DNA from: Phellopilus nigrolimitatus
Lineage: Eukaryota > Basidiomycota > Agaricomycetes > Hymenochaetales > Hymenochaetaceae
Length of the DNA: 64,000 bases
Assembly (NCBI GenBank): GCA_021029095.1
Contig: JAJOHG010000019.1
Span: forward strand, 310,001 to 374,000
Reading direction: 5' to 3'
Shown piece by piece: positions 10,529 to 20,528 of the stretch. Position 1 is the first letter of the stretch. The number at the start of each line of letters is the position of its first letter. Both the position numbers and the translations under genes were made by a program. The notes below the pieces were generated by a model that was given only the letters and a program-made list of their open reading frames with translations, was not told where the DNA came from and searched no databases.

Positions 10529-11773
10529 ATGGCTTTGCCTTTTGAAGTTCTCGACATGATTTTTGAGCTCGCTGAAATCCGGCCGTACGCACGCACGCGA
10601 CAAACCATCTTAATGCTCTTGTCACTTCTCCGCGTCTGCCGTACCTGGCGCCATGTTGCCGAGCGTAGACTGTATCAGTCCATTTCAATCCATGGAGAAT
10701 CATTAAGACACATAAAAAATCGCGGCTGGTCGTGGGAAGATATTGGGAAACCGACCGCACGGATGTTAATTAAGACGCTCGAAACCCCTCGCCTCGCCAC
10801 GCTCGTCCATGATCTGTCTCTTACGACTACCGATTTCCTTGATGACCGGATCCTCACTGAACTCTATGTCAAGCTCATTTCTATGTGCCCGAAACTCGCG
10901 TACGTAACTATTAGTGGATTCAACAACGATCTGCGAGGCGAGCTGAAAGAAGTACTATTGGGAAAGAAGGATCTTGTTTGGCTCAAAATCTCGAAATCTA
11001 TCCGGGAAGACCACCAGGGTGATTTTTTCTGTGACACGGTTGAGCTCATTGGGATGATGACGCACTGGCCTCGACTCCAAAAACTGTATTTCGGCGAAAA
11101 TATGTTGTGTGGATCCGACTACAGCGAACCATTTCCGGCACCAAGCAGTGTTCTCTGCCCGCAACTCCGTGGATACTGTATCTCAAGCGCATGTCTTAAT
11201 GAAAGAGACGTAGATGCACTTCAAGTTGTCACTGGAAGGCGTCTCGAGATATTTATCGCGACCATCGAAGACACCAAGCGTGCGCGCGTCGCCCTGCTCC
11301 GCTGCCTCGCAGCCTGGGCCCCGTGTCTCACAAATGTCACCCTCGATGTATCATACGGTTCAAAACTCACCAAAATGGACCGATCTATCGCTGCCGCCTT
11401 TCCCGTCCTTCGCTCTTTGAAGGTACTCCGCTTGGAAACGGGGCTTGTGCGCCCGTCGACCGTGCTGGAACTCCCAGCGCTCGAATGTCTTGAGTACATC
11501 ATCCTGCCAACTGACCACACCGAGGTGTCGCAGGCGCTTGCGTCCGGTCTCGAGGTCTCAGGAACGAAAAGTGGGGGTGCATGCCGTCTTCCAATGCTCC
11601 GAAGGATCACACTCGAGTTTCTGTGCGATCCGCCTTTCAAAGTGAGGGTCAGTCAGGCTATCCTGGACCACTTGAATGCGGTGTGCACCAAACGGAAGAT
11701 CGACCTGAACTATCGTGTCAAATACCCTACAGCTGGCGGCCGGAATCTTGTGGATTTCAGATATCTTTATTAG
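10529..11773 (+). CDS. F-box protein 1
   Basis: A single exon of 414 residues. The first 45 residues form an F-box-like motif (LPFEVLDMIFELAE, then LLRVCRTWRHVAERRLYQSI), the part that binds Skp1 in SCF ubiquitin ligases. The remaining 370 residues show an irregular leucine-rich pattern (ALECLEYIILPTDH, LPMLRRITLEF) as in the large fungal F-box families, presumably for substrate recognition. It shares most of its length with F-box 2 and 3. The final residues after KYP are unrelated to the paralogues and are encoded by sequence that matches the TIR element at 6.5 kb, so the original 3' end seems to have been replaced. No introns. The target is unknown. Confidence 0.82.
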   Translation: MALPFEVLDMIFELAEIRPYARTRQTILMLLSLLRVCRTWRHVAERRLYQSISIHGESLRHIKNRGWSWEDIGKPTARMLIKTLETPRLATLVHDLSLTTTDFLDDRILTELYVKLISMCPKLAYVTISGFNNDLRGELKEVLLGKKDLVWLKISKSIREDHQGDFFCDTVELIGMMTHWPRLQKLYFGENMLCGSDYSEPFPAPSSVLCPQLRGYCISSACLNERDVDALQVVTGRRLEIFIATIEDTKRARVALLRCLAAWAPCLTNVTLDVSYGSKLTKMDRSIAAAFPVLRSLKVLRLETGLVRPSTVLELPALECLEYIILPTDHTEVSQALASGLEVSGTKSGGACRLPMLRRITLEFLCDPPFKVRVSQAILDHLNAVCTKRKIDLNYRVKYPTAGGRNLVDFRYLY

Positions 11774-12850
11774 TTTCGTTAATAGAAATAAGGAAAATAC
11801 TCAATTGCACGCGATTTCCCTATTTGTAAGTAGATGTTTCAACTTTTTCGGAGAATTAAAAGAAAAGAAAAGAATTACCGTCATGGACCGGTCCTTGAAA
11901 CAGCACATTTTATTTTGCTTTTTACACAATTATATCATGGAAGTTTCTCAAACAAAAAATACCATTATAAAGCTATGCTACTCAGGCCTATCTGCACAAA
12001 ATTTCGAGTGATAAAAGCAAGGAACAAATGAGTTATGAAGCGCATACAGTTTGACTCCGAAACGGCACATCACCAACACAACTTTCCCACGCTTATCTTC
12101 ACTCGGGATTTGAGCTGCTGCTCACATCCCGGGTAACATTTTTAATGCCAATTTGCTTCCAAATCATCCTCAATATCTTTCGGAAGCTCTGGCTTGGGAA
12201 TAGGCAGAAGTGCGCAATTGAACTGCAATGAGACATGGCACGGAAAGTCAGTGACATGACAAGTCAGTGACACAAGTGTCACAACTGCAAAGAGCGCCAC
12301 ACACAACTTTCCTGAATTTTTACACAACTGTATACTTATCCATCTGACTTGAAATTCTGCAAGGACATTGATAATATTGTGTTAACAGTAAACACATTTT
12401 TTTTGAACATAAAGAAGGGTTTTGCGAGTGCATAAGACTGGAAACATTTTGCACCACTCAGTTCTAGTACCTTCTCACGCTTATTTCACCCATAACTTCA
12501 TTACTTGTAGACCATTTTACACCAGATTTTTTTGTAGTAGGGTATTTAGATGAAAAGATGATTTTTGTGCACTGATTTGAGCTGAGGAAGGTGTTGTTGA
12601 GTCAAATTAAATGGCGTGTTACAAGGAATGGTGGTGTTGCAAGGACCGGTCCATGACGGTATAATGAAACTGTATTTAAAATAACCTAATATGGTATATT
12701 ATATTATAAAAGCGCACAGATCTAAATAAAGACCACCGCTTCAGATGCCCACTTCGCATTAGCCGGTTGGATTTGGGGATTTTCCATGGCCATTTCAGCA
12801 TAGCAGAATAAGATTTTGCCTGGGTAAAGTCATAAACTTGCCGACAGGAT
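11730..12850. mobile_element. Rearranged copy of TIR element 1, with a nested element
   Basis: From 11730 (CAG preceded by TA) to about 11876 the sequence follows the left part of the element at 6475, with about 26 bases missing near the end. A second TIR element occupies 11878-12659. From 12661 to about 12850 the sequence is the inverted counterpart of about 6690-6870. No intact right terminus is visible. The left end overlaps the last codons of F-box 1. Confidence 0.55.
11878..12659. mobile_element. TA-flanked TIR element 2 (nested, MITE-like)
   Basis: The left end CCGTCATGGACCGGTCCTTG (11878-11897) is repeated as a perfect inverted copy at 12640-12659, and TA flanks both ends (11876-11877 and 12660-12661). 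After the perfect 20 bases the inner ends remain similar (AACAGCAC against CAACACCAC). At 782 bp with no long frame it is non-autonomous. The TIR differs from that of the elements at 6.5 and 15.1 kb, so it is a separate family. Confidence 0.75.
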
Positions 12851-13614
12851 GGCAGTCGCCGCGGGTCAGAATGAAATGAAAGAGTTCACGAATAAAGTTG
12901 ACTTAGTGAGATTTCGTATTTGTCGTCCTATTATCCGTGTTTTTTTTTTTAGCTTTGCTTGAGTTCGTTTGTTGTATTAATAAATCAACTTTTTATTATT
13001 ATCTCGGAGCGCGAATCGGCTTCTAAGGTTGCTCGTAAGTTGCTCTGCTAGTTGTCCTTTGGTACGCACAGTCCGAAAACAGCTGATTTCTTTATTTTGT
13101 TATCTTTTGACCCTGGGGATGATATGCCAGCGTCAACTTGGGTGGCATCTGTATGGAACCGTATTGTTGTGCTTTGAACTTTGGCGCCGGGAGAACGGAT
13201 AGCAAAACGCACGATGTGGCCATTGTATGATTCGACTACATGCAAGCCCGAAGGGAACGTCTAGTCTCCTTGTAGAAAGTTTTATGTTTCCACCAGACCA
13301 GCCGCCCCGCCAGCGGTGGCTGAGAATCACGCGAGAAGCATGCCGCTTTCGGGTGCGTCACGTTACAATCCTCACTGGTCGCGAGTTGAATCGTGTTGTG
13401 ATGGCCTTTCAACTCTTCCAACTCACAACCAACCTGACCATCTCAAGGACTCAACCTGACCGTCTCAAGGACTTTGGTTCGTCAGAATCTCAGCTTTTTA
13501 CTCGTAAATCCTGACAAAATTTACAGATACCATTGCGGCTCCGCCAGCTGTCAAAACGATTGTCTACTTCAAAGACGACAAATCAACACCGACCTTCGGT
13601 CTGCCAAATCAACG
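12851..13614. other. SPP-to-F-box spacer, block B, without its SPP gene
   Basis: From about 12900 the sequence is the same 3' flank that follows SPP-like genes 1 and 2, followed by the F-box leader. No SPP-like coding sequence precedes it; the transposon mosaic takes its place. No gene is present. Confidence 0.6.
13429..13472 (+). repeat. Two 22-bp tandem repeats upstream of F-box 2
   Basis: Units 13429-13450 and 13451-13472 are the same motif as the triple repeat at 10339-10404. Confidence 0.8.
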
Positions 13615-14829
13615 ATGGCCTTGCCTTTTGAAGTTCTCGACATGATTTTCGAGCTCGCTAGAACCATAGAAAATGAGCCACACGCACGCACGCGACGACC
13701 CAAGTCGGTGCTCTTATCGTTTCTCCGCGTCTGTCGTTCCTGGCAACCTGTTGCCGAGCGTAGACTGTATCGATCCATTTCAATCGGCAAGGACATACTC
13801 ACGGAAAATGGAGACATCTTGGTGCTGAATGCCGAAAGACCGAACACACGGAAGTTGATCAGGACGCTCAAAAACCCTCGCTTCGCCGCGCTCGTCCAGG
13901 AATTGTCCCTTGCAAGCCTCCATTCCATTGATGACTGGATCAACACTTATTTAAATATATGGCTTATTTCTATGTGCCCGAATCTCGAGCACGTAGATAT
14001 CAGGGGATACAACGACAGTTTGCGGGGCGATCTTAAAAAAGCACTTGTGGAAAAGAAGAATCTTACTTCGCTTGCAATCTCGGAATATAACCTGGAAGGC
14101 AAACCGAGTAAGCATCTCTGTAACATGGTCGAGTTCGTGGGGATGATGGCGCACTGGCCTCAGCTTGAAGAATTGCGCTTCGGAAGCGATACACTTCGTG
14201 GATCTGGCAACAAAAAGCCGTTTCCGGCGCCAAGCGGTGTTCTATGCCCGCAACTCCGTAGATTCAGCGGCTCCCTCCGGAAAGGATTTCTTAATGAAAG
14301 AGACGTGAACGCACTTCACGCCGTCTCTGGAAGACGACTCGAAATATTTTCTGCATACATTGAAGATACCGAGCATGCGCGTGTCGCCCTGCTCCGCTGT
14401 CTCGCAGCTTGGGCCCCGTGTCTCACGAGTGTCGACCTCGATGTAATGTACTATTCTAAAATCACCGAACCGGACCGATCTATCGCTGCCGCCTTTCCCG
14501 CCCTTCGCTCCTTAAAGTATCTCCGCTTGGAAACGGGGTGTGTGCGCCCAGCGACCTTACTGCAACTCCCAGCGCTCGAAGTTCTTGAATACGTCATCCT
14601 GCCAACTGACCACACTCGGGTGCCGCAGGCGCTTGCGTCCGGTCTCGAGGTCTCAGGAACAAAGAGTGGCGATGCATGCCGTCTTCCAATGCTCCGAAAG
14701 ATCAGCCTCGATTTTCTGTGCGAACCCCGTTCTCCAAAGAGGGTCGGCAAAGCTACTTTAAAACACTTGTATGAAGTGTGCGCCACACGGAACATCGAAC
14801 TATACCATTACGTCAAACATTATGGATGA
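13615..14829 (+). CDS. F-box protein 2
   Basis: A single exon of 404 residues from the ATG at 13615. The frame is open upstream to 13474, but that stretch is homologous to the non-coding leaders of F-box 1 and 3, and MALPFEVLDMIFELA aligns with their starts, so 13615 is preferred. The F-box covers about residues 1-45 (LPFEVLDMIF, FLRVCRSWQPVAERRLYRSI). The rest is a leucine-rich substrate-binding-like region nearly identical to F-box 3 over its last 150 residues (MYYSKITEPDRSIAAAFPAL). Family knowledge points to an SCF ubiquitin-ligase adaptor; the substrate is not predictable. Its C-terminus (YHYVKHYG) is probably the ancestral type, in contrast to F-box 1. Confidence 0.82.
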   Translation: MALPFEVLDMIFELARTIENEPHARTRRPKSVLLSFLRVCRSWQPVAERRLYRSISIGKDILTENGDILVLNAERPNTRKLIRTLKNPRFAALVQELSLASLHSIDDWINTYLNIWLISMCPNLEHVDIRGYNDSLRGDLKKALVEKKNLTSLAISEYNLEGKPSKHLCNMVEFVGMMAHWPQLEELRFGSDTLRGSGNKKPFPAPSGVLCPQLRRFSGSLRKGFLNERDVNALHAVSGRRLEIFSAYIEDTEHARVALLRCLAAWAPCLTSVDLDVMYYSKITEPDRSIAAAFPALRSLKYLRLETGCVRPATLLQLPALEVLEYVILPTDHTRVPQALASGLEVSGTKSGDACRLPMLRKISLDFLCEPRSPKRVGKATLKHLYEVCATRNIELYHYVKHYG

Positions 14830-15133
14830 GAATACGAGTCGTCACATCTGTTGCGGACGGCCTAGCACTTTTTGTAGCAGCAAATGAAAGTGAGCTCCGG
14901 TCTGGGGTTTCTGTGTTTATTCCTTTGCTAACCGTCTTTAACTATCCTCAGATTCCCAATATACACGAAAAATTCCAGAAGTTTCCGAAGTTATGGCGGA
15001 TACACATATCGACATTATAATTTCCCCTGGATTCGTCTCGTGCTTGACTGCGACACTTCTAAAACGCAAGCGAATGGTAGTATTTAGTGGATTGTTACTT
15101 GTTTTGATATGTGAGCCATTAGTAGTGGGCGTA
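14830..15133. other. Spacer between F-box 2 and TIR element 3
   Basis: No gene. It is homologous to 21747-22020, the spacer between F-box 3 and SPP-like 3 (shared AGCAAATGAAAGTGAGCTCC). Confidence 0.65.
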
Positions 15134-15707
15134 CAGTGTAAGCAGTCAAAATACGGTAGCTCGGCAAGCTCCATGAAACTTTTTTTCAGAGGTCGTAATA
15201 TCCCGCATTCAACTCCTTTTTCCAATTACATATGCCTGAATACTATGTACCTTGTATCCTTGTTGCTAAGTTTTGATTCAGCCGAAGTTTAAAAAAATCA
15301 GCCTCCGAAAATTTGAAACATGCAATATACTGCCTTTTATGGAAGGTACAAATATGACGTAATATCGGTTATTGTTTTACAACAAGTCTGGATGGCAGCT
15401 TCAGCCTTTAGATGGCCTTGCGAACCTTCAGAACCTCAGGGATTTGACAATTGGACTTATATTACCTTACATCCCATCCAGATTCACAGCAATTTTTCAG
15501 AATAATTCCACGAAGGTACCTCTCAAAAGTGTAGAAGGTCTTTTTTTCTTTTTTTTTGTCCGAAAATTTGAAACAAAACTTGCTTAATCGGGAAAGTGCT
15601 TAAATTTGCGTTTCTCTCTTACTTATATTATGAAAATTAAAATCTCAGACCAAAATTCGTAAAATTGCGGCCCCTATAGAGGTGCCGCTTTTTGCCTGCT
15701 TACACTG
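15134..15707. mobile_element. TA-flanked TIR element 3 (MITE-like)
   Basis: The element starts CAGTGTAAGCAG at 15134 and ends with the inverted copy at 15707; the similarity runs on to CAAAA on both sides with one mismatch. TA flanks both ends (15132-15133 and 15708-15709). The paralogous spacer at about 21985-22035 reads straight through the site without the element and has a single TA there, which proves insertion with TA duplication. It is 574 bp with no coding capacity. Confidence 0.85.
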
Positions 15708-15813
15708 TAGTTACAAAACGTGGCTGGGCTTTAGAATGTGACAAATAAGTAATGCCGATTTATAACAGTGTTGACGTCTCTTTACCTAACAACTTGAGTT
15801 CCAAACCACCATC

Positions 15814-15858
15814 ATGGGCGAGTTTTCGAGTCGTCCCTACGCAGAACTGAAGAGTTAG
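15814..15858 (+). pseudogene. Stub of an SPP-like gene (first exon of a copy-3 type)
   Basis: The ATG at 15814 begins MGEFSSRPYAELKS and then meets a stop. Gene 3 at 22145 begins MDEFSSRLYAELKSYAP with the same leader, so this is a copy cut off within exon 1 at about 15855. Beyond that point the DNA changes to an inverted spacer fragment. Confidence 0.8.
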
Positions 15859-15873
15859 GGTTAGTTATCAACA

Positions 15874-16290
15874 AACTGAAGTAGACGCTGGCATACCGTC
15901 CCCGGGGTCAAAAGACAACAAAATAAAGAATTCAGTGATTATTGATCGTAGAATGACCTCATCTTGCGGTTTTCTATCCGTTTCCCCGACGTCAGAAGCC
16001 AGAGTACAACAAACCGATTCCATACAGATGCCACCCAAGTTAACGTTGGCGTATCGTCTCCAGGGCCAAAAGACAAGAAAATGAAGAAATCAGTTGTTCT
16101 TGAACTGTGCATATCAAAGGACAACTAGCAGAGCAGCTATGAGCAATATTCGAACTCGGAGATATTAAGTCCATCTCATATTACAACAGACGACGAATTC
16201 AAGCAAAAAAGGCACGGAAATGGGATAAGAAATAACAAACACATAAGGTATTTGCTTACCAAGGTTGGTGCCTCCGGATTACACTATTAC
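15874..16290 (-). repeat. Inverted copy of the SPP 3' flank
   Basis: Read on the minus strand this matches about 9690-10030 and 19600-19930. The first 60 bases are an extra partial copy (GACGCTGGCATACCG, then GGGTCAAAAGACAACAAA), after which the full block follows. It points toward the missing SPP gene of this block. Confidence 0.7.
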
Positions 16291-17402
16291 ATTCTGCCTC
16301 TGAATAATAGCAACTGACGTAGATACTGGAACCGTGCCGGACAGCTAACACAAAAGTAAGCTCGGTCGTTGCGCGGTGTAGTGAGTGTCTTATCAATTGT
16401 CAGCTAACCTAATACAAAAGTAAGCTAGTATAATCAATGAGTAAATGGTATAATAGACTCGGTTAATAATTGGATAGCTCACCTCAGTCGTTGCACGGTG
16501 CAGCGAACATCTGAGGTGGGCGAAAGAATAAATGGATGATTTTATACTACGCATTTTCGGTCGGCGAGCAGCCAGTGGCTAGTAAGTGGCCTCGGGCCCG
16601 CTGAGGTGCCGCTCGGCCCGAGCTACTCCAGTCCGCCGGTATGATCCCAACAGATACCAATGTTGAGCTTTGATCATTCTCATCTGGAACGGTCATTATT
16701 CTTCTTCTGGACTCGTATTTCTTTGCCTGTGAAGTAACATTGATACCACTTGGATTTTATTATATGGGATACACACTTTGCCTCAAATGTTCCTTCTTCA
16801 GTTCCGCACATAATCAGCAAAACATAATCTTACTTCAGATGTCTTACTTATTTGACTTGTGCAAGGTGTTTTGGGGTAGTTGACCTGCATTACCTCCGCT
16901 AAGCGTTCATATTTCGAATTTGTAAGGCACGAACAAGAACGTGTAAGTAAGTGATCTAATGCATGTCGATTCGGCTAAGCTGAAAATAGTTTTGTTGATG
17001 TAGGCTCGCTAGCAAAATTCTTAACGACCTCGTCCTCGGTAAAAGAATGAATAAATCTGGGTGCATTTGTCGATGCCAATTCAGCAGAGAGCGTTGGGCG
17101 TTTCCTTTTGAGCCTGGCTGCCTGGGTCGTGCCGTTGCCGCGCAGACAATGACACGGTCACGTGGTCTGGACGTCTTTGTCACACTCGTCTTGTCCTCTC
17201 ATTCGAATTTCGATCACTCGATCACTCTATTGCAGGATCGATGAACAACGGTGTCTACGATGGATGCCTACGTGAATATCTGCTTAGCATGTTCAATACC
17301 CTTACGGAGCTGCCGACGCGACACAACCCGCCGTGACGTGTCGGTTCTTTAACGATGTTTATTTCTGCCTCCCTTCTCATAGAGATAGGCTTCAGAAATG
17401 CT
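16291..17402. other. Intergenic, no gene recognised
   Basis: Short unrelated open frames only. Near 16340-16510 there are two copies of AATACAAAAGTAAGCT-like and CGTTGC-CGGTG-AG-like words, and the stretch 16560-16630 is GC-rich. It could be the remnant of a larger transposon, but I see no LTR, tRNA or protein motif. Confidence 0.4.
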
Positions 17403-17533
17403 TGCATCATTTCCTCACCGCCGTTATTTATTTATTTCTCCCTCGAAAGCGTACATCAAGCTTTTTCATAATTAAAATAATATCCTCAACTATCTTGTTG
17501 GTGTGCCTGCCGCGGTTTTTTTTGTTCCTTAAT
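17403..17533 (+). pseudogene. Degraded 3' end of a DUF6593-like gene
   Basis: The stretch CATCATTTCCTCACCGCCG through CTATCTTGTTGGTGTGCC follows exon 3 of the tandem genes (777-938) with several indels and a stop. Exons 1 and 2 are absent. The following 220 bases match the 3' flank of the tandem genes. It marks the lost DUF6593 member of block C. Confidence 0.75.
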
Positions 17534-17969
17534 TTCTTCTGAATTAGCGATGTGTCATTGTAGAGAGAATTCGCAGTGAGAAAATCCGTGAGTTAAAGCA
17601 TTTCAGAATGTTTTTAAACATCGACTTACGGACTTCTGTTCTAGAACGTCCTGGCGTCCATGAGAAACACAGCCTTTGGAAACGTCTCGACTAAGTGATA
17701 CTAACTGACAGCCATAGCTTCGCTTGATGACATGTATTTCGGCATATGCATATCCTGAGTTTCACTGTTCGAGCCTCTCATACCGGCATAATACGGCCGC
17801 CGTTCTACGCAATGACGGAAATAGACAGACCATATGCCGTCAAACCCAAATATCCATCATTGTGAGCGGCCCTGGACGGCGCACTGCCCTGGATCAACCT
17901 GGAGGTAGAAAAGGCACAAACACGCGTGCTTGTTCCCCCTCAACCTCCCTTACCACCGCTACCGTCACG

Positions 17970-19511
17970 ATGAGCGAATTCGCTTTGCAGGCTCAAGGAT
18001 TCGTGTTGCGAGTCCTTGCTGAGCTGCTGAGCTATTATCCGGTCATGGTGCCTAGTTTGCTTATTTTTACAATTGAGAGCGCGTCCTCGTTGAAGGTTGG
18101 TCTTTAGACATGTAGTCTTTGTGGATGATGATGCTTATCAGTAGTGTCTGTTTCGTAGATGTGGCAAGCTGTTCAACGAATTCCACATTCCAAGCCTGTT
18201 GAGGCAGGCGAGAGCGACGCTGACGCCCTTCAGCAGAAGGAGCATGTTCGTAAACTCGCACTGCGGAAGGTTGTTATCGGCGTGGTTATCCTGTTCACCT
18301 TTCTCATGACCGTGCTTCTGGTACCGCAAGTCTTCAAATTGGACGCCACGACGTTGAAGTTCTTCTACCTTGGCACACTATTTGTTCCGGTGGCTGTCCT
18401 GATTGCTTTTGTGAGTTATTATCAGAATCCGAACCTTATCACCGGGAACGAGTCGCAATCATCAAGCATATGCTGACTTGCATTTGCGAATTGAAAGGTA
18501 ACGGCAACTCTCAGTGGGTATCTTGTCCGTACGGTCGTTCGTAATGCGGAAGGAAGTGAGTTTCTCTCTTGGATTACGTCGCTATGCTGGACTTCCGTGT
18601 CATTTACTGGATTGTATCTTAGAACCTGCCATGGTGATAAAGCCTGTGGAGGGTCGAACCAAACTTCCCATGATCCTTATAGCCATCTGGAGTACAATCT
18701 GCTCTTTCTGTGCGCTTTGGTTTGGCTTGTCTGCGGCAATCTTTGTCGTGAACACGGCACTACTCCAGTTCCTCTTTGGCCAGAGTCTTGTCCCTACACA
18801 CGCCAAATTTAGGGAACATATCGTTGTTGCGATTATACTGGTTCGTCATAACTTTACAACAATCATACTCCGTACTGATGTTGCGTATAGGCTGTAATGA
18901 CCTCGGGGATAGGGCTTACAATGATCTTCGTCGAGAACAGCAGTGTACCCATCAGTTTACCCATCGGAATTGACGTCGACGACAATGTTGTGAACTGGAA
19001 TAGCATTTTCATGTCTACCTTTTGGTCCGCCTCTTCCTTCAGCATACTGTCGATGTGCTATCGTTTCGACTACGCCAACGCGCTCCCTGCCGACTTCAAG
19101 CCGCTTGTTAGCAAGAAGCCCGTCGGTTTCTACATCCGGCACGGCGATGCCAATGAAACCTTCCCAACACCATATTTCACTGCTGCGATCGACGTTTATA
19201 TCTTCGCATATGTAATTGTTGCTCTGCTGTCCACCGGTGGAGTTATCAAGTGCAGGGTCGAGAACGTAGCCGCCTACTTGCTTTACATCGCTTCACCTGC
19301 AATGGGCATTACTATACTGCTGCTGGCTACGGCGAGGGGCGAATTGCGCAAACTTTGGGGGTACAAGGAGGACTGGAATGCTATTCCGTCTGCTGGCGAG
19401 GCCCAGAATACCGTCGGATCTGAGGAGAAAGACGAGGAAAAGGATGTCGCAGAGGAGATAGATTTGATATCTCTTGATGACGAGGCTAAGAACGTCGAGC
19501 AGGCGGTCTAG
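17970..19511 (+). CDS. Signal-peptide-peptidase-like membrane pseudoprotease 2
   Basis: Exons 17970-18095, 18159-18410, 18498-18555, 18623-18840 and 18891-19511 join in phase to 424 residues. Intron positions are identical to gene 1 and most residues are shared, including the first hydrophobic segment YYPVMVPSLLIFTIESASSL and the cytosolic acidic linker AGESDADALQQKE. The C-terminal A22B-like core is present: SMCYRFDYA, TPYFTAAIDVYIF, YLLYIASPAM, ARGELRKLWGYKEDW. The GLGD place reads STFW and no aspartate stands at the YD place, so catalysis is not expected. It is followed, as in block A, by the conserved spacer and an F-box gene. It may be a client-binding or regulatory relative of SPP; this is inference. 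Confidence 0.7.
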
Positions 19512-20528
19512 GATGTCTCGGCAGGTCTTGCGAGCTCAACGTGCACTATGTGCCAATGTTGGGTTGCGGTCTGTGAATTTGTTGTATAGCTACCGGAGAC
19601 ACCGACCCTCGGTAAGCAAAGACCGCATATGTTTGTTATTTCTCATCCTATCTTTTCACTTGAATTCATCGTCTGTTAATGCCCCTTTCGTCTCGGAACT
19701 TAAACCAGCTCTGAAATTGGCTCAGGTTGCTCTGCTAGTTGTCTTTTCGTACGCGCAATACAAGAGCCGCTGATTTCTTTGTTTGTTGTCTTTTGACCCG
19801 AGAGACGATATGCCATCGTTAACTTGGGTGGCACTTGTATGGAATTGGTCTGTTGCGCCTTGGCTTCTGACGTCGGGGAATCGGATAGCTGACCGAAAGA
19901 TGTGGTCATTGTATAATCCAACTACGTGCAATTCGAAGGGAAGGTCTAGTCTCCTTGTGTTATCGTTTTTTTAATGGTAAGCAGACACTCCCGCGTATTT
20001 ATGATATTCAAGTTCAGGCGGGGAGTCTATATCCTTCCAGTGATTCATTACTTTAACTCATACTCGTCGACTTATAAAATACCTTCAAAAAAGGAAAATA
20101 CGTTATCAGTTGTCAGACGGCCAAGTGGAGAGGGAGACCATTGTTTGCGTGGTTCATTATGTTTCTCCCTGAACTATATGTGTCTTGCCAAGCACCTCAG
20201 TCGGCTCGATAACAGACTTGTAATAGGCGTCCCCGAGATGTGCATTTTTTCGGCTCGTTCATTTTATCAGGGACCAGCCACAGCGGTGGCTGAAAACCAT
20301 ACCGCTTTCGGGTGCGTCACGTTACATTCGCTGGTCGCGAGTTGAACTCACGACACTGGTTTCGAATCAATCTGTCCGTCCCAAGAACTTTGGTTGGTCG
20401 AGATATCAGCTTTTTTGTCCGCGAATCCTGACGGAATTTACAGATACCATCGGGGCTCCGCCAGCTGTCACAACTGTCCATCTCAGACACGATAAATCAA
20501 CTCCGATCTTCAGTCTTCCAAATCAACA
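19512..20528. other. Conserved SPP-to-F-box spacer, block C
   Basis: No gene. The block 19600-19960 is homologous to 9690-10060 and 12900-13265, and the F-box leader occupies about 20270-20528. Confidence 0.65.

Noticed and set aside
13474..13614. Upstream in-frame extension of F-box 2
   Set aside because: The stretch is homologous to the non-coding leaders of F-box 1 and 3, and the family start is the MALPFEVL methionine.
16300..16660. Possible LTR or tRNA-derived element
   Set aside because: Repeated words and a GC-rich tail are present, but no terminal repeats, primer-binding site, polymerase box or protein motif could be seen.
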